From: Pelargonium nanum | Taxonomy: Eukaryota; Streptophyta; Magnoliopsida; Geraniales; Geraniaceae | DNA length: 31,884 bases | Direction: 5' to 3' | NCBI GenBank assembly: GCA_036897485.1 | Contig: JAYMTF010000670.1 | Coordinates: 1-31,884, forward strand | Part shown: positions 1 to 14,400 of the stretch, piece by piece | Layout: each line of letters begins with the position of its first letter | How positions within the stretch are numbered: the stretch's first letter is position 1 | Program-made: the position numbers and the translations under genes | Notes under the pieces: model-generated | Seen by the model: the letters and a program-made list of their open reading frames with translations, nothing else | What the model was told of the DNA's origin: nothing | Database searches by the model: none

Positions 1-113
1 ACTATTTTGGAACATTATCTTATACTTTAGGACTAAATTGGAACAAATCAAAGTAGAAGGACTAATTTGAAACAAAATGGATACTACAGGGACTATTTTG
101 AAACATTCTCCTT
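1..113. repeat. Dispersed 'ggactaaattgaaac' repeat, left end cut by window
   Basis: The stretch is built of three short related units, each starting like ggactaaattggaaca, ggactaatttgaaacaaa or gggactattttgaaac. The same motif family recurs in the last intron of the Ca2+-ATPase gene at about 21614-21742, so it is a dispersed repeat and not unique DNA. No coding potential is visible. Its class is unknown to me; the left boundary is outside the window. Confidence 0.6.
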
Positions 114-669
114 AAATTTAAAATAGTTTTTGAACTTTTGAATATTTTGTTCAAAATGGTTATTGCTGTTAGTTTTCAATTATTTCTTTGTATAATTTTA
201 ATTAATTATTTTGCTAATGTGGCCGTTCAACTATGTTAAACGACTGAGCTTGTAGACGTTTACTAATCTTATTGTATGAGAAAATAATCCCAACATGATT
301 CTGAACACAAAACACTAATGCGTTTGACAAGACTTACATGTTGGGTGTTTCTTGCGTGTTACAATACAACCAATTAATAGTGCGTTTTAGAAGCCCAATA
401 CAAATACGAACCGATTACTAAACATGTTGAGATATCTAATTAATGATCCCAAAAACTGTCATGGAGCAGTCAGCATAAATATCAATTTTGCTCACATATC
501 ATACTTCAAATTAATGTCAACTACTAGACTGACACCAAAACTTTCTTAAACTCAACAAGTCAAAAACAAAAGATTGCATAAAATGTATTTAGCCTTAAAA
601 ACAAACTTTTAAGATTAGATCTGGTACAGATACGAGAATAGCTCAAAACCTCTATATAACCAAGTACAC
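114..669. other. Intergenic DNA and probable 3'UTR of the L7 gene
   Basis: AT-rich DNA without a credible gene. The part nearest 669 must hold the 3'UTR of the minus-strand L7 gene. I see no clear AATAAA-type signal on the minus strand and cannot place the polyadenylation site. Confidence 0.5.
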
Positions 670-2601
<1,932 letters not shown>

Positions 2602-2603
2602 TG

Positions 2604-3221
2604 CTATATATTCACACACACACAAAAAAACAATCAAGCATAACTCTAGTAATCTAAGCAAAGTGATAAAGCCATAATCAAACTAAGTCCCATAATGTAA
2701 GGAACAAATATCTGATTTTTACATCACTTGAAGACTAAAATTGCTGAGTTCAAATCAATGATACATAAAAAAAAAAGTAAGATTCGTAAGTATTGAAGGA
2801 CAAATTTCAGGTTCTCAATCAACTCAAATAATCTCCATAAACTATCAGATTTAACAGTGATCAAAGCAATACCAAACACAGCAAAGCTTGATTCAACATA
2901 CTGAGAAAAATGCAGGTACTAAAATGATATAGCAAATCACAAAACCATATAATAGCTAGTAAAATAGCAAAAACGAAGCTGACATAATGACAGTTTTCAA
3001 TGACAACCAATCATTTTTATTCTGAAAATTGAACCATTCCCGGAACAGCTCAAAATCATCAATTCACAAAGCAAATTCAAATTGAAAACAGCAAGAAACC
3101 ATAGCTGAACACAGACCATTAGGAGCTAGATCTATCAAAAAACAACTAATTGCCGTCAACAGCTACTTCTCCTACAAATTACCGTATGCTATCAACAGAT
3201 CCAAAAAATAATTCTACTAAC
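2604..3221 (-). other. 5'UTR intron of the L7 gene
   Basis: On the minus strand a good donor, CACTG|GTTAGTAG, lies at 3221 and an acceptor, TATATAG|CA, ends at 2604, two bases before the ATG. The acceptor follows a T-rich tract (2616-2633 on the plus strand reads as A-rich). Leader introns are common in plant ribosomal protein genes and often raise expression. Exact ends are inferred from consensus only. I searched for C/D-box snoRNA motifs and found no convincing pair. Confidence 0.6.
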
Positions 3222-3222
3222 C

Positions 3223-3545
3223 AGTGATGCGATGGCTATGGCTGCGGCTGAGAGAGAAGCTCGGAGAGTGTTAGGGTTTCAATGCGAAGAAGACGAAGAC
3301 TTAAATAGTAGGGTTTTGTAGGGTTTGAGCAAATGCTGGGCTAATTTGACGGGCCTGTTACCTAAACACTATGTGACAGGCCTGACATTTTATAATATTT
3401 GTTTCAAATTTATATGGGCTTATATAAATGGGCCGGATGGGAGTGTTTGAAAAATTATATGGTTTGATGTATTTAATGACATGGGCCTAAATGTCAAAAG
3501 AATTTGCCTACACACTTGGGCCCATTTAGCATACTTGGCAATGCG
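3223..3545 (-). promoter_or_regulatory. Promoter and leader of the L7 gene: telo-boxes and site II motifs
   Basis: Read on the minus strand, the region holds a full telo-box AAACCCTAA (3271-3279) and two further AAACCCTA-like copies (about 3308-3327). Upstream are several site II type motifs (TGGGCY or their complement) near 3337, 3412, 3428, 3482 and 3527. This pair of motifs is the known signature of plant ribosomal-protein and other growth-linked promoters, bound by TCP factors. The transcription start is probably between 3250 and 3310; I see no strong TATA box. Confidence 0.7.
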
Positions 3546-3631
3546 GGTCACATTTCTAAACGGGTCAGGTCAGACAATACACGTGTTTTATCAGACAGTT
3601 TATCGCAAGTCCCAACGTTTCCCGACACTTA

Positions 3632-3984
3632 GAGCATCAGCAATGGTGGGACTCAAATTGAGTCCCTATATGTATTGTTTTATATTTTATTGTGTGCCAC
3701 ATCAGCAAAGGGCTCAAACCAAAAAAAAATTACATTGAAGGGACTCAACAAAAAGTAAATCTGCAGCCTTTTTATTTATTTTTCGCTCATTTCAATGACC
3801 ATGTGGCTACATATGAGATTGTGAGTGGATGATGTGCAAAAAAAATAATATAAAAATGAGAGAGGTCCAGGACCTGTTCAGAGGGCCCAGCCCCTTAAAG
3901 GGTTTTTGCACATTGATGGACTCTTCAAAAAGTGAAGTCCTTTTTATGGTCTCCATGCAATTTGGACCTGCATTGTGGATGCTC
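3632..3984. mobile_element. PIF/Harbinger (Tourist-like) MITE with TTA duplications
   Basis: The left end reads GAGCATCAGCAATGG and the right end is its near complement, CATTGTGGATGCTC. Each end is flanked by TTA (3629-3631 and 3985-3987), the 3-bp target duplication typical of PIF/Harbinger elements. The length of 353 bp without a transposase frame fits a non-autonomous MITE. It lies between the two divergent promoters, nearer to L7. Confidence 0.8.
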
Positions 3985-4149
3985 TTAGAGAATACTAGAT
4001 ACGAAGAATTGGTGTTTTCCATGGCCTGAATTGCTATGATTGCCATTTAGTCGCAGTTTTACTAAAAATTGACGTGAGATGACATAAACACGACATTTTA
4101 AAATAAATGTACTAAATTTTATTATACTCGAAGTAACAATGTTTCTCAC

Positions 4150-4240
4150 TCTCTTCGGCCGTCGACAAGGAGGCTCGAACTTGAGACATCAAAGAGAATC
4201 CAGAGTGGTATTAACCACTTAGTCCAACAAATGATTATAA
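4150..4240 (-). mobile_element. Possible tRNA-derived SINE fragment
   Basis: On the minus strand a box-A-like stretch, ACTAAGTGGTTAAT (about 4212-4225), is followed about 35 bp later by a box-B-like AGTTCGAGCCT (about 4171-4181). The spacing fits an RNA polymerase III internal promoter. It does not fold as a complete tRNA, and I found no poly-A end or target duplication, so the boundaries are nominal. A degraded SINE is the best reading; chance similarity is possible. Confidence 0.35.
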
Positions 4241-5077
4241 CTTTAAATTTACTCTTTATCTTTTATATACAAAATGTTTTAAAACTCTTATAATGTTAAA
4301 TGATTGATGGCTTATTCCTTGTGGAAATTGTGCTACTTCCATTATGTTTTCCACTCCAAAAAACCTTTTGTTTTATGAAATTGTCTTTTGGGTACACAAC
4401 ACTTTTGTCAAAATTTCCACAACCACTATAGAAAAGAATGGAAATGAAGATTTAATTATAAAATAAAGTTATACATGTATGTTTATTTAAAACGATTCTA
4501 GTAAAATACCTACTCATAATAAAATAAATAGTTCAGAGATAAAAAAGTAAAACTAAAGTAAAAAATTTAAACATAAACTCTCACACAACATAAAATTTTT
4601 ACAAGTTTTGACAACACTAAAATCTCCAAACAATTACCATGGGATCCTGAGCGGACTGCACATTTACGGTTGACACCTTTAAGCTGTTTTACCACAACAA
4701 AAAAAATATCCGAACAATTTTTTATTCCAATTCATATACTGTACACATAAACATCAAAATCTAAATTCATTTTCAGTTCAAATCGAAAATGCCAAAAACA
4801 TAATTGTCATATTATTGGTGTTGACTTAGATATGGCTAGTCAATGAGTCTGACACCACTGTTTCATATTTTTGTCGTAACGAAATTTCGCGGAAGTTTCC
4901 ATATAAAAGAGCACAATTTTTTTTTAATATTTTTTTAATTTTATTGTTACTATTATTTTCTCTGAACATTTCTATTTTGTATTTTCGAAAACGTAGAACA
5001 AATCTCAATAATATTCAAAAAAAAAAAAAAAAAATCTCAATATGTTTGTTTTCGAAAATCATTCGTCACTTTCCCGG
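4241..5077. other. AT-rich intergenic DNA between divergent genes
   Basis: No coding potential or clear mobile element is visible. It contains A/T homopolymers (for example the A tract near 5020-5033) and must include the distal promoter of the Ca2+-ATPase gene. I could not place a TATA box with confidence. Confidence 0.5.
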
Positions 5078-5164
5078 GAAAATAGAACGGAAAGGAAAAT
5101 CGGAAATTTTAGCGCCACATCGCCTTGCACCTGACGCAAAACCCGCATTTTCCGTTCTATTTTC
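5078..5164. repeat. Perfect 16-bp inverted repeat upstream of the Ca2+-ATPase gene
   Basis: The arm gaaaatagaacggaaa (5078-5093) is exactly complementary to tttccgttctattttc (5149-5164), with a 55-bp spacer. It lies about 240 bp before the ATG. The left arm overlaps a palindrome, tttcccgggaa, near 5070-5080. It could form a cruciform or RNA hairpin, or hold paired binding sites; function is unknown. Confidence 0.75.
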
Positions 5165-5188
5165 TCTCTTCTTCCACCAATTCGGTCA

Positions 5189-5335
5189 ATGAAGGCACAT
5201 CCACTCCTTAACTCTGAATTCTTCACAGCACAAGTGACGACACTTCCAGAAAACACAGTGTGTGTGTTTTGTTTTGCTTTGCTTGTGTGTGTGTTTTGTT
5301 GTTTTCTCTGTAAATTTTGTGTTATTTTGAACTGA
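5189..5335 (+). other. Possible upstream ORF in the Ca2+-ATPase leader
   Basis: An ATG at 5189 opens 48 codons ending in TGA at 5333-5335, 70 bp before the main ATG, with no other ATG in between. The second half is Cys/Val/Phe-rich because it runs through a GT-rich low-complexity tract (about 5257-5310). Whether the leader reaches this far upstream is not known. No family is recognised. It counts as a candidate translational control element only if it is transcribed. Confidence 0.35.
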
Positions 5336-5405
5336 CTGTGACTGATTGGGGTAGCAGCAACAGCTCACTCTCAAGCGACAAGCCTGCGTAGCAGCGTGAG
5401 TGGCG

Positions 5406-8400
5406 ATGGCCAGCAGCGAAGCTTCTTCAAATGCCTTGCTGTCCTCTTCTTCGCCGGCGCATCAGTCGGCGGTGGATCCGGACTTGGAGGCCGGTCCGGT
5501 CAAGCCCGATCAACCTCAGCCTGATAACGATCCGTTTGACATTTCCGACACCAAAAACGCCCGTCCGGAGGCTCTACGACGATGGAGGGTACGTAATTTG
5601 TCGATCAGGCCAATTTCATATATATATGAACAATGCATTGTATTGTTACATACGTGACTGTGTATTTGCTTGGTTTATGTTTGTCACTTGGTTAGGTTTT
5701 GCCAATTGTGAGTGAAAATGACAATTTGTTACTCAATTAGTGACGATCACTACATAATTACATGTAGTTGGTTTGTTTTTGTAAGTTCGGTGTTTGTGAA
5801 AATATTCACAACTTAAGATCATCACTGTTCAGTTACATAATTACAAGTTTCTCTACTCATTTAGTGATCATCACTGTTCAGTTACGTAATTACAAGTTTC
5901 ACTACTCAATTAGTGATTATCACTACATAATTACATGTAATCGGTTGTTTTTTTATCTGCTGATGCTCGTGAAAATGACAACTGGCTACTTAATTAGTGA
6001 TCAACACTGCATACTTACATTGTTATATGTACTTGGTTGTTTTTTTGTTTGTCAGTGTGTGTGAAAATGTCAGTTAGCTACATAAATAGTGATCATTACT
6101 GCATAATTATGTGTCTGGTTGGTTATTGTTTGTCAATGTGTGTGAAAATGACAATTTATTACATAATTAGTGATCATCACTACATAATTAAATGTAGTTG
6201 GTTGGTTTTTGTTAGCCAATTGCATGTGAAAATGACATTTCCCTACTTAATTAGTGATCATCACTGCCTAATTATATGTAATTGGTTGGTTTTGTTTGTC
6301 AATGTGTGTATCAATGACAATTCACTACTTAATTACTGATCATCACCTCATATGTGTGTAATTGGTTGTTTTTTGTTTGTCAGTGCGTGAAAATGACACT
6401 CCCTACTTAATTAGTGATCATCACTGCGTAGTTATATCTAGTTGGTTGGTTTTTGTTTTTAAGTGTGTGAAAATGACAGTTCATACTTAATTACTGATTA
6501 TTACTGCATGTTTATATGTAATTGGTTGTTTTTTGTTTGTCAATTTTTGAGAAAATGACAATTGGCTACGTTACTAGTGATTATCATCGCTACCGAGGTG
6601 TGACAGAATTGGTAGAGGCTTGGCATAATAAGTAGTACGTCACTGATTCTAATCCACTTCGGAAACATAGTGATGACGGCTACTTCTTAAACTGAGAATG
6701 GGGTCAAATTCATGTAGTGTTACTTGATTGATGTATGTTTTTTATGCATGTTGGTATCAGCTAGTTGATATTAAATGCACGTTTGAATTAAACTATTGCA
6801 TTATTTAATTGACTGGAAAGCAAATGACATAAATTGTTTGCAACTGATTGAAAGCACTGTTATTGATTTATTTTTCAGTTAAGTTTTATGCTTTTGTTTG
6901 AATGGGAATTGCAATATTGGTATATACCTTTTCGATCGCAAATATGTTGTTGTTAGTTTTGTCGACAAAACGAGAGATGTTATAAACAGGAAATGTACAT
7001 GACAGTTAAAACACACAAACTAACAACGAACTGAGACAGGTTTCTTCTTCTATGCAAATTCAAAGGTCAATTTGTATGGAGTTAATGTCGGACAACGGTA
7101 TAAGGGTTTTATTAGAATATGACAGTTAGTACTTATGGTGTCGAGTAAAACTAACTACAATTTAGAGGAGTTAAGGTGAAGAACAATTAATGACATACTG
7201 GCAAGATAAAGGCTGGATAAGCATGATTAAATAGTTTTTAAATTTTTACACCAAACAAGTGAAGTGGCATTCAATATATATATATATATATATTTGGATT
7301 GAAGCTAGCATGTCATCATTGCAGAGCAGTCTCTTTCGAACATTTGGTGTTGACAAGTATAGTATTCATTATTGTTCAAATTGTCCTTAATTAGAGTAAT
7401 TCACCCTTTGCAAATTACTGCTATGCTATATCGACTTAACCAAGTTGGTTCAAACATTACATTGATGTCTCTTCCCATGGTTTCTCTGTATTCTTTATCA
7501 TTTGTTAGTGAACAAGTATATTGAAAACCTATATTTCTGTTTCTAGAACTGGCATGTTAAGTACAAGACAATCTTCTCCCTTCCAGTTGTCGTTCTACTA
7601 CAATTTTTTTTGTATGGTTAATTTGACTACAGTTTTTAGGTTGAATCTGAAGGCCATTGTAGTTCTTTTTCGACTATTAACTAAAGGAGTTTGAATCATA
7701 TACAGCAAGCAGCACTTGTGTTAAATGCTTCTCGTCGATTTCGGTACACTCTAGACTTAAAAAAGGAGGCAGACAGGGAGCGAAGAAGAAGGATGATCAG
7801 ATCTCATGCACAAGTCATAAGAGTAATGTTTTTAGACATTAAACTCCAGTTTTTTGCATTGCTACTCTTTGTTAATATTATCTCTAATTGATAACTACTT
7901 GTATTAGGCAGCATTGCTTTTCAAATTGGCTGGTGAACGGCAAATTGGTAGGTCACTCTTCTGGAACACTTCCATCTTCGCATGTGATTTTCATTTGATT
8001 CCAAATAAATATCTTACTTTCTTAGAGACAAGGAACTGGCTTTCTTACTTTTCCTGCAAATGTTTCTTCTGGGGGTCTGGGGTTGCGTCATTATTGTCAC
8101 ACCTCTTGATTTAGTGCTATGCAAAGGTTTTGTTGATTTTGTGGAGTGAAGTCCATATTGTTTTGAGTATTTTAAGGCCTAATCAATGGTCCCTTTCCTC
8201 ATATATTCTATTGAATATTTAGAATGAAAAAATATGGAATCTGGATGCCTTTACTGGCTGTAAGATTGTTTCATCACTTGGTGGAACTTTTAAGATGCAG
8301 TCCCTAGATGGCAGCATGTATAATTTGGATTAGGATACTTATCATGTCTAAAAGAGTTATCATGAGAGTAATAATCCCATGTTTTTATGAGTTCATAAAG

Positions 8401-11400
8401 ATGTTTTACTTCCATGCCTGCTCTTATATACTGGCAGAGTTCAAGGGAGAAACTTATTCTTTCTGAGCAGTACTAGCTAGTTATCAGTCAATGAACCTTG
8501 GGCAGAGATATTATGTCGTGGAATCTGAGAATTAGAATTAAGTTTTGAAGACAGTCTGCAATTATGATGTTGAACTGGTAACTTATTTGGCTGACTCTGA
8601 TGTTAAAACTAGTAATAAGGTTGAGACTTGAGATAATCCTTTTTTTAGTAAATTCACCAGTCTCCTTATGCTACTTGACATAAAAATCACACTTGCTGAA
8701 GTTATTGGCATTATTAACATTTCTAGCATACATATTGAAGAGGTGGGCATCATTAATACGCTCTTATAAGGACGTCCTTATTCAAGTGATTGGTACACTG
8801 GCTTGATATTATGCTATATGTGATACTTATTTTTGTTTTTATTCATTTCCACTGTTAGGAACTACGGTAAGACCCCCAACTCCAAAGGGAGATTTTCGGA
8901 TCACATTGGAAGAACTTGTTTCAATGACTAAGGATAATAATTTCTCTTCTCTACAACAATTTGGAGGGGTTAGTCAGTTACAAACATATTTTCCTTGTTC
9001 ATACCATGTGGTTCTGTTTACCTTTGATACGTGATTGAATATTCATTTCCTCCATCAGGTTAAGGGATTATCAGAGCTGATGAAAACAAATTTGGAGAGA
9101 GGAATAGATGTGGACGAAAATGAGTTAGAAAAGCGAAGAGATGCGTTTGGATCAAATACATATCCTCGAAAGAAGGGGCGGAGTATTTGGGTACACTGGC
9201 TGACCTAAAGTGTAACTTTTGTTAGTATTTTCAGTTAACAATACATTCTAATCATCACCAATTATTCCCTTGCTTTGCTTTACAGAGGTTCATTTGGGAA
9301 GCTGGGCAAGATAGGACCCTTATTATTTTGATAGCAGCGGCTATACTGTCATTGATACTGGGAATTAAGACAGAGGTCTGATTGCTCTTCACATTAGCTT
9401 GTTTTGTAGGTTATACAATCACCTCAGAAGTGCTAGTCCCTTATCTTGGTTAACTTGAACAATACTCGTATCAAGTCAGTAATTGTTAAAATGCAAACAT
9501 TTTGGCATGTCTTTCTCAAGATTAATTATGCAGAGATTAAAACTGTATCTTATAGTTTTGGTAACATTAGGTACCAATACGGTAAAATCCATTACGAGAA
9601 ACCCTTTCTTACCAAATCTACATTCTGTTCAAAATTGTCTAGGAAGACAATAATGTAAAAAAAATGATTAAATGAGTTTATTAAACCTTAAAAAATGAGA
9701 ACATTATTGATCAAAGTTAACAACAATATGCCAATATTTATTTACGTCTCAAAATAAGACCTCAAAAACCTTATAGGTATCTTACATAAGAGATTACCTA
9801 AAGTTAACATGGTACCTATTAGAAATCTGCAATATTACATGACTCGCCAAATGTAAAGATTTTCTGGAACCAAATCTCCTTTACATTAGAAACTGTCTAA
9901 ACCCATTTCATTAGAAAAATATCAAATTTTGCATGTAACTATGTCGATCTTGAATAAAATAGCTCATACTATTGTGTTGGTATGGCAAATCTCTCTCTGC
10001 TCTGTTATATATTGTTCTTTTCTCTTTCTCTCCCATGTTCTCTATCTTCAGTCTTTCTTAAAGGGTTCGGTGCTATTTATCTAATTACGGTTTCAATTGA
10101 ATCTCCCTTTCGTTTTCTTTACATTGAGTACTATAGCTCCCTTTACTTTAGATATTTTTTACAGGGTCTGGAAGAAGGATGGTATGATGGGGGTAGCATT
10201 GCCTTTGCTGTAATTCTTGTTATAGTTGTCACAGGTATAGTTGTTGATCTCAGTATTCTGAAAACATGTCCAAAATGTGCTGCATTGAAAATATGGAGTG
10301 TCTTGAGTATTTCGCCAACATCTAAATGACTCATCACTAGGTTGGATTTATCCAATCTGCTAAATGGCCATGACCAATCCTGTACTATCCTAAGTCATGA
10401 TTCAAAAGCACAAATGAAACCATACATGCTTGGATGTTGCTGTTTCCACGCTGCTATGCTCTTAACTGAGATTCTATGAAGTTTTACATATATTCTCATA
10501 CAACTTGGGATACACATGGAGTCTAATTTTTAACACATGCCGGCACTTGCACATTCTCATGACTATAAGCTATTGAATTGGTTTCAGTTTGTTGCAAATT
10601 ACATATTTGCGTAGGGTCTTAATTGTAAAACCAACATAATCCAGACGCTGCTCTTTCTAAATACTCTGTTCTTTCAAATCATGAACATCAGCTTATGACA
10701 ATTGATCCTGTACAGCAATTATGTAAAACTATTGAAATATTCTTTGCACATTTATCAATCACACATTTGCACATTAAGTCAATATGCTCTCCTGCCATGC
10801 TCTGTATTGGCTTTTTTGAGAAGGTATAGTTTCTTCCCAGTTCTAATGTGCTTCTTTTTTCCAGCCACTAGTGATTATCGACAATCTCTTCAGTTTCAAA
10901 ATCTAAATGAGGAAAAGCGAAATATACAATTGGAGGTGTGTCAGAGAACATTCACGTTGTTGTTTATTTTTTCCAATTGGATGATGTTAACTCAGTGATT
11001 GAAGTTATGTGCTGCATATTTATGTATCTGCATGTGTATTTGCAATCCTCTACAGGTAATGAGAGGTGGTAGACCAGAGAAGATATCGATATTCGATATT
11101 CTCGTTGGTGATGTTGTACCTCTTAGAATAGGCGATCAGGTGAATGCACATTATTCGTGACTTTGTTTTACTGGGAGTTAAAGTTTCTGTAGCTAATTTA
11201 GTTTCTTACTTGGGCTGCTTCCTAGGTCCCAGCTGATGGAATCTTAATTGCTGGTCATTCTCTTGCCATTGATGAGTCTAGCATGACGGGTGAAAGCAAG
11301 ATTGTGAGTCTTCATACCTTCATGACCTTGAGTTCCAGTAATGTAATTAATTGATTGTTAAAATTGATTGCTCATCAGCATGTCTCTTGCAGATTCACAA

Positions 11401-14400
11401 GGATCAGAAGGCACCCTTTTTGATGTCTGGCTGCAAAGTTGCAGATGGTGTTGGTACTATGCTGGTAAACTATATTATATCTTATGTTACCATGAAAGAT
11501 TTACCATGTCAAACTATGACTTTAACTTACAATGATATTTAAGCACAATGGGAAGACCTACATTCATGTCTATATAGTGTCCTTTCTATATTTCATTTTG
11601 AAGCACATGCATTGCTTGTTTGTCATGGTTAAAATATGTGGTTACATTTTTTTTTGGAGACAATATCTAAACTACTTAATCGTATTTTCATACATAACAA
11701 TATGGAATGATCAGAAACAAAGATTAGGTAGTGTATCGAGTGCTAAATTATCGGCTTCTTATGTATTTTGGGACAAACTAGTAATGGACACACATACACA
11801 AGATGAATGCATGCATTTAAATACATGTTATCCAACCATCGAAGTTCTTACTGTAACTACCATCAAGATTGATATTTTTTCTTAGCTGTCTGTAGGTTAC
11901 TGGCGTTGGAATCAATACTGAATGGGGATTGTTGATGGCAAGTATTTCTGAGGATACTGGTGAAGAGACTCCTTTACAGGTATTCTTTTGACAGTTATTG
12001 ACACTAGTGACACCTGGTAGCAATTCATGTGTTACACCATGAAGTTATAGTTGGACGCCCCATGACAGGTTCGCTTGAACGGAGTTGCAACTTTTATTGG
12101 CTTCGTCGGGCTTGCCGTGGCTGGTATAGTTCTCGCTGTCCTGTTGGGCAGGTAAATTCATTGCATCATATCCCCAGAATGGTGGGGGCCGGGCTTCATG
12201 GCTGGGCCTCCCTTTCTAACTAATGTCACGCTATGCATTTTATCTTTATTGATGACGAACTGATTTCAAAATTTAGGTTCTTTACTGGCAATACTACAAA
12301 TGAAGATGGAACTGTCCAATTTGTCGGTGGCAAGACTAGCATTGGTGATGTATTAGATGGAGTTGTTAAAATTTTCACCATTGCTGTAAGTATCATCAAC
12401 AAATGCTGCATTATATGTTGATACATATATATACAAATGTATATACATATTTTATATTTCTTGACTAATCAACTATAACTTTTTAGGTGACTATTGTGGT
12501 TGTTGCAGTGCCTGAGGGGCTTCCTTTGGCTGTTACCTTGACGTAAGTACATATAAATTTTGTTGGCTTACAATATCATAAAGCAAGTCTTATTCTTTTT
12601 ATCTTCTTGTTGTCTAAAAGTTTCTGGCATCAATTTTGTGACAGTCTTGCATACTCAATGAGAAAAATGATGGCAGATAAAGCCTTGGTAAGTATCATTA
12701 ACTTTATTGTTTACTTTCAAAATTCAAGCCCCCAATAATTTCTTCTATTTCTGCATCCCCCTAACAGCCATAGATGTGCAGGTCCGCAGGCTGTCAGCTT
12801 GTGAAACTATGGGCTCTGCAACGACAATTTGCAGTGATAAGACTGGGACATTAACCTTGAATCAAGTAGGTTCCATTTATCATTGTTATCTTAAATGGTT
12901 TGTCTGTTCAAATTAGTGGGAAAGTCATTATGATGATATTTCTTCCCACTTATTCATTTGTTGAAAGCCTTAAAATGACAAGGTTGAAGTACTGAAACCT
13001 TTTGTATTACAGATGACTGTGGTCGAGGCATATGTTGGGAGAAAGAAGCTAAATCCGCCAGATGACTCTTCAGAGTTGAATCCAAAGGTTTCCTCTCTCC
13101 TATTGGAGGGCATTGCTCAGAACACCTCAGGCAGTGTTTTTGTGCCGAAGGTATCTTTCCTTCTCAATACCCTTTTTGTGTGTGGTGGTGGAGCGGAGTG
13201 GCAACATAAATCTTACTCGCAACTACTTCCTAGAAGAAATTAGTATTTTGGGCTGACCTGAACACCTGACCTTTCCTTTAAGAGAAGAAACTTTAATCAT
13301 CAGAAGAGACTTCCAGACTCGGTAATAGAGGGCTGAAAAACTATAGTCATCAGACAAAACAATCAAGACAACCTCACAATGATACAGCAGCAATAAAGAA
13401 TAAGATGATCTAGAGAACAACACAACCAGAGCCAAATTAATAGAGGATTTTCCAAATACAAGCTTCTTTCTAGAGAATTAAAACCATCAGCTAAGACTAT
13501 CTGATTTCCAGTGAGTTTTCCAGAATACAAGCTTCCTCCCAATCAAACAAACTGCAGAATGACAGAGAGTAGTCATGAAATATGGATTCAGTTTCTAGTA
13601 CCACAAGAGACGTTAGAGGAGAGTTTAAGAAGCTCATCCTGGATCTTCCACCTTCGCGAGCTCTAATTTAGCGATTACTTCCTTCTTTTAGCTATCGGCA
13701 CTTGAATCCAATATTTTACAGCTTGCTCCAGTAATCTGTCATAATTTCAGAGGTTCCAAGATTTGGATCTGGAGGGACAGTGGCCAAGAGAGAGGATTTG
13801 ACTGGTGGATTTGAGATTGATGAGTTGCTGTGAGAAGATTTTGAATAAGTTCTATAAAGAGCTTTAGTTTCTCAAAGAGTATTTGAGCAGAGGTTTAAAA
13901 CAGGAGGAGCCCAAGACAGAAGCAAAGGGAGCATATAGGTTATGTTTTTGGACTTGTGACTTTTGGGCTTCGGATTAGGAAGGACCCTGGGTTTTAATAC
14001 TGCAGAGGGAGGCTGTGGCTGGTATTTCATGAGAAGACCAGACTGGAATACAGTGGAAACTTGCTTGTTTGTCTCCATCATAATTGTTATATTAATTACA
14101 GCCCTTGTCCCTAGAATTCCTCTATCAAGATCAGACTTTTGGACAGTCAAATGCTCTAATATTTGATTTAAAACGAGAGAGGGATTCCAAGTCAACAGCG
14201 ACAGATTCAGGATTCAGTTTTTGGACTGCCAGGTCACATTGATCAGCTTCAGTTGAGGCAATACAATCATCTTCCTTAAAAGTGGGAACTGGGGAAGAGC
14301 GTTGCTCATGAGATGGTGGAGAATATGATTCAGGACCACAGTTTAAGCATGAGGACACGGAGTTCGATTGAATGGCGACAATGGGGAAAATGTCAACTGG

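Noticed and set aside
2602..3221. C/D-box snoRNA in the L7 leader intron
   Set aside because: A TCATCA (C-box complement) occurs near 3055, but no D box sits at a suitable distance and there are no terminal stems.
5431..5715. 94-codon plus-strand frame overlapping exon 1 of the Ca2+-ATPase
   Set aside because: Out-of-frame shadow; it runs over the splice donor into intron and repeat DNA.
5768..6339. Two plus-strand frames of 98-100 codons with repeated Cys/Tyr/Ile-rich blocks
   Set aside because: They are translations of the minisatellite; the unit has no shared frame because its length varies between 78 and 89 bp.
5711..6590. CRISPR-like array
   Set aside because: The spacing is regular, but whole units repeat with no unique spacers, and this is a plant intron.
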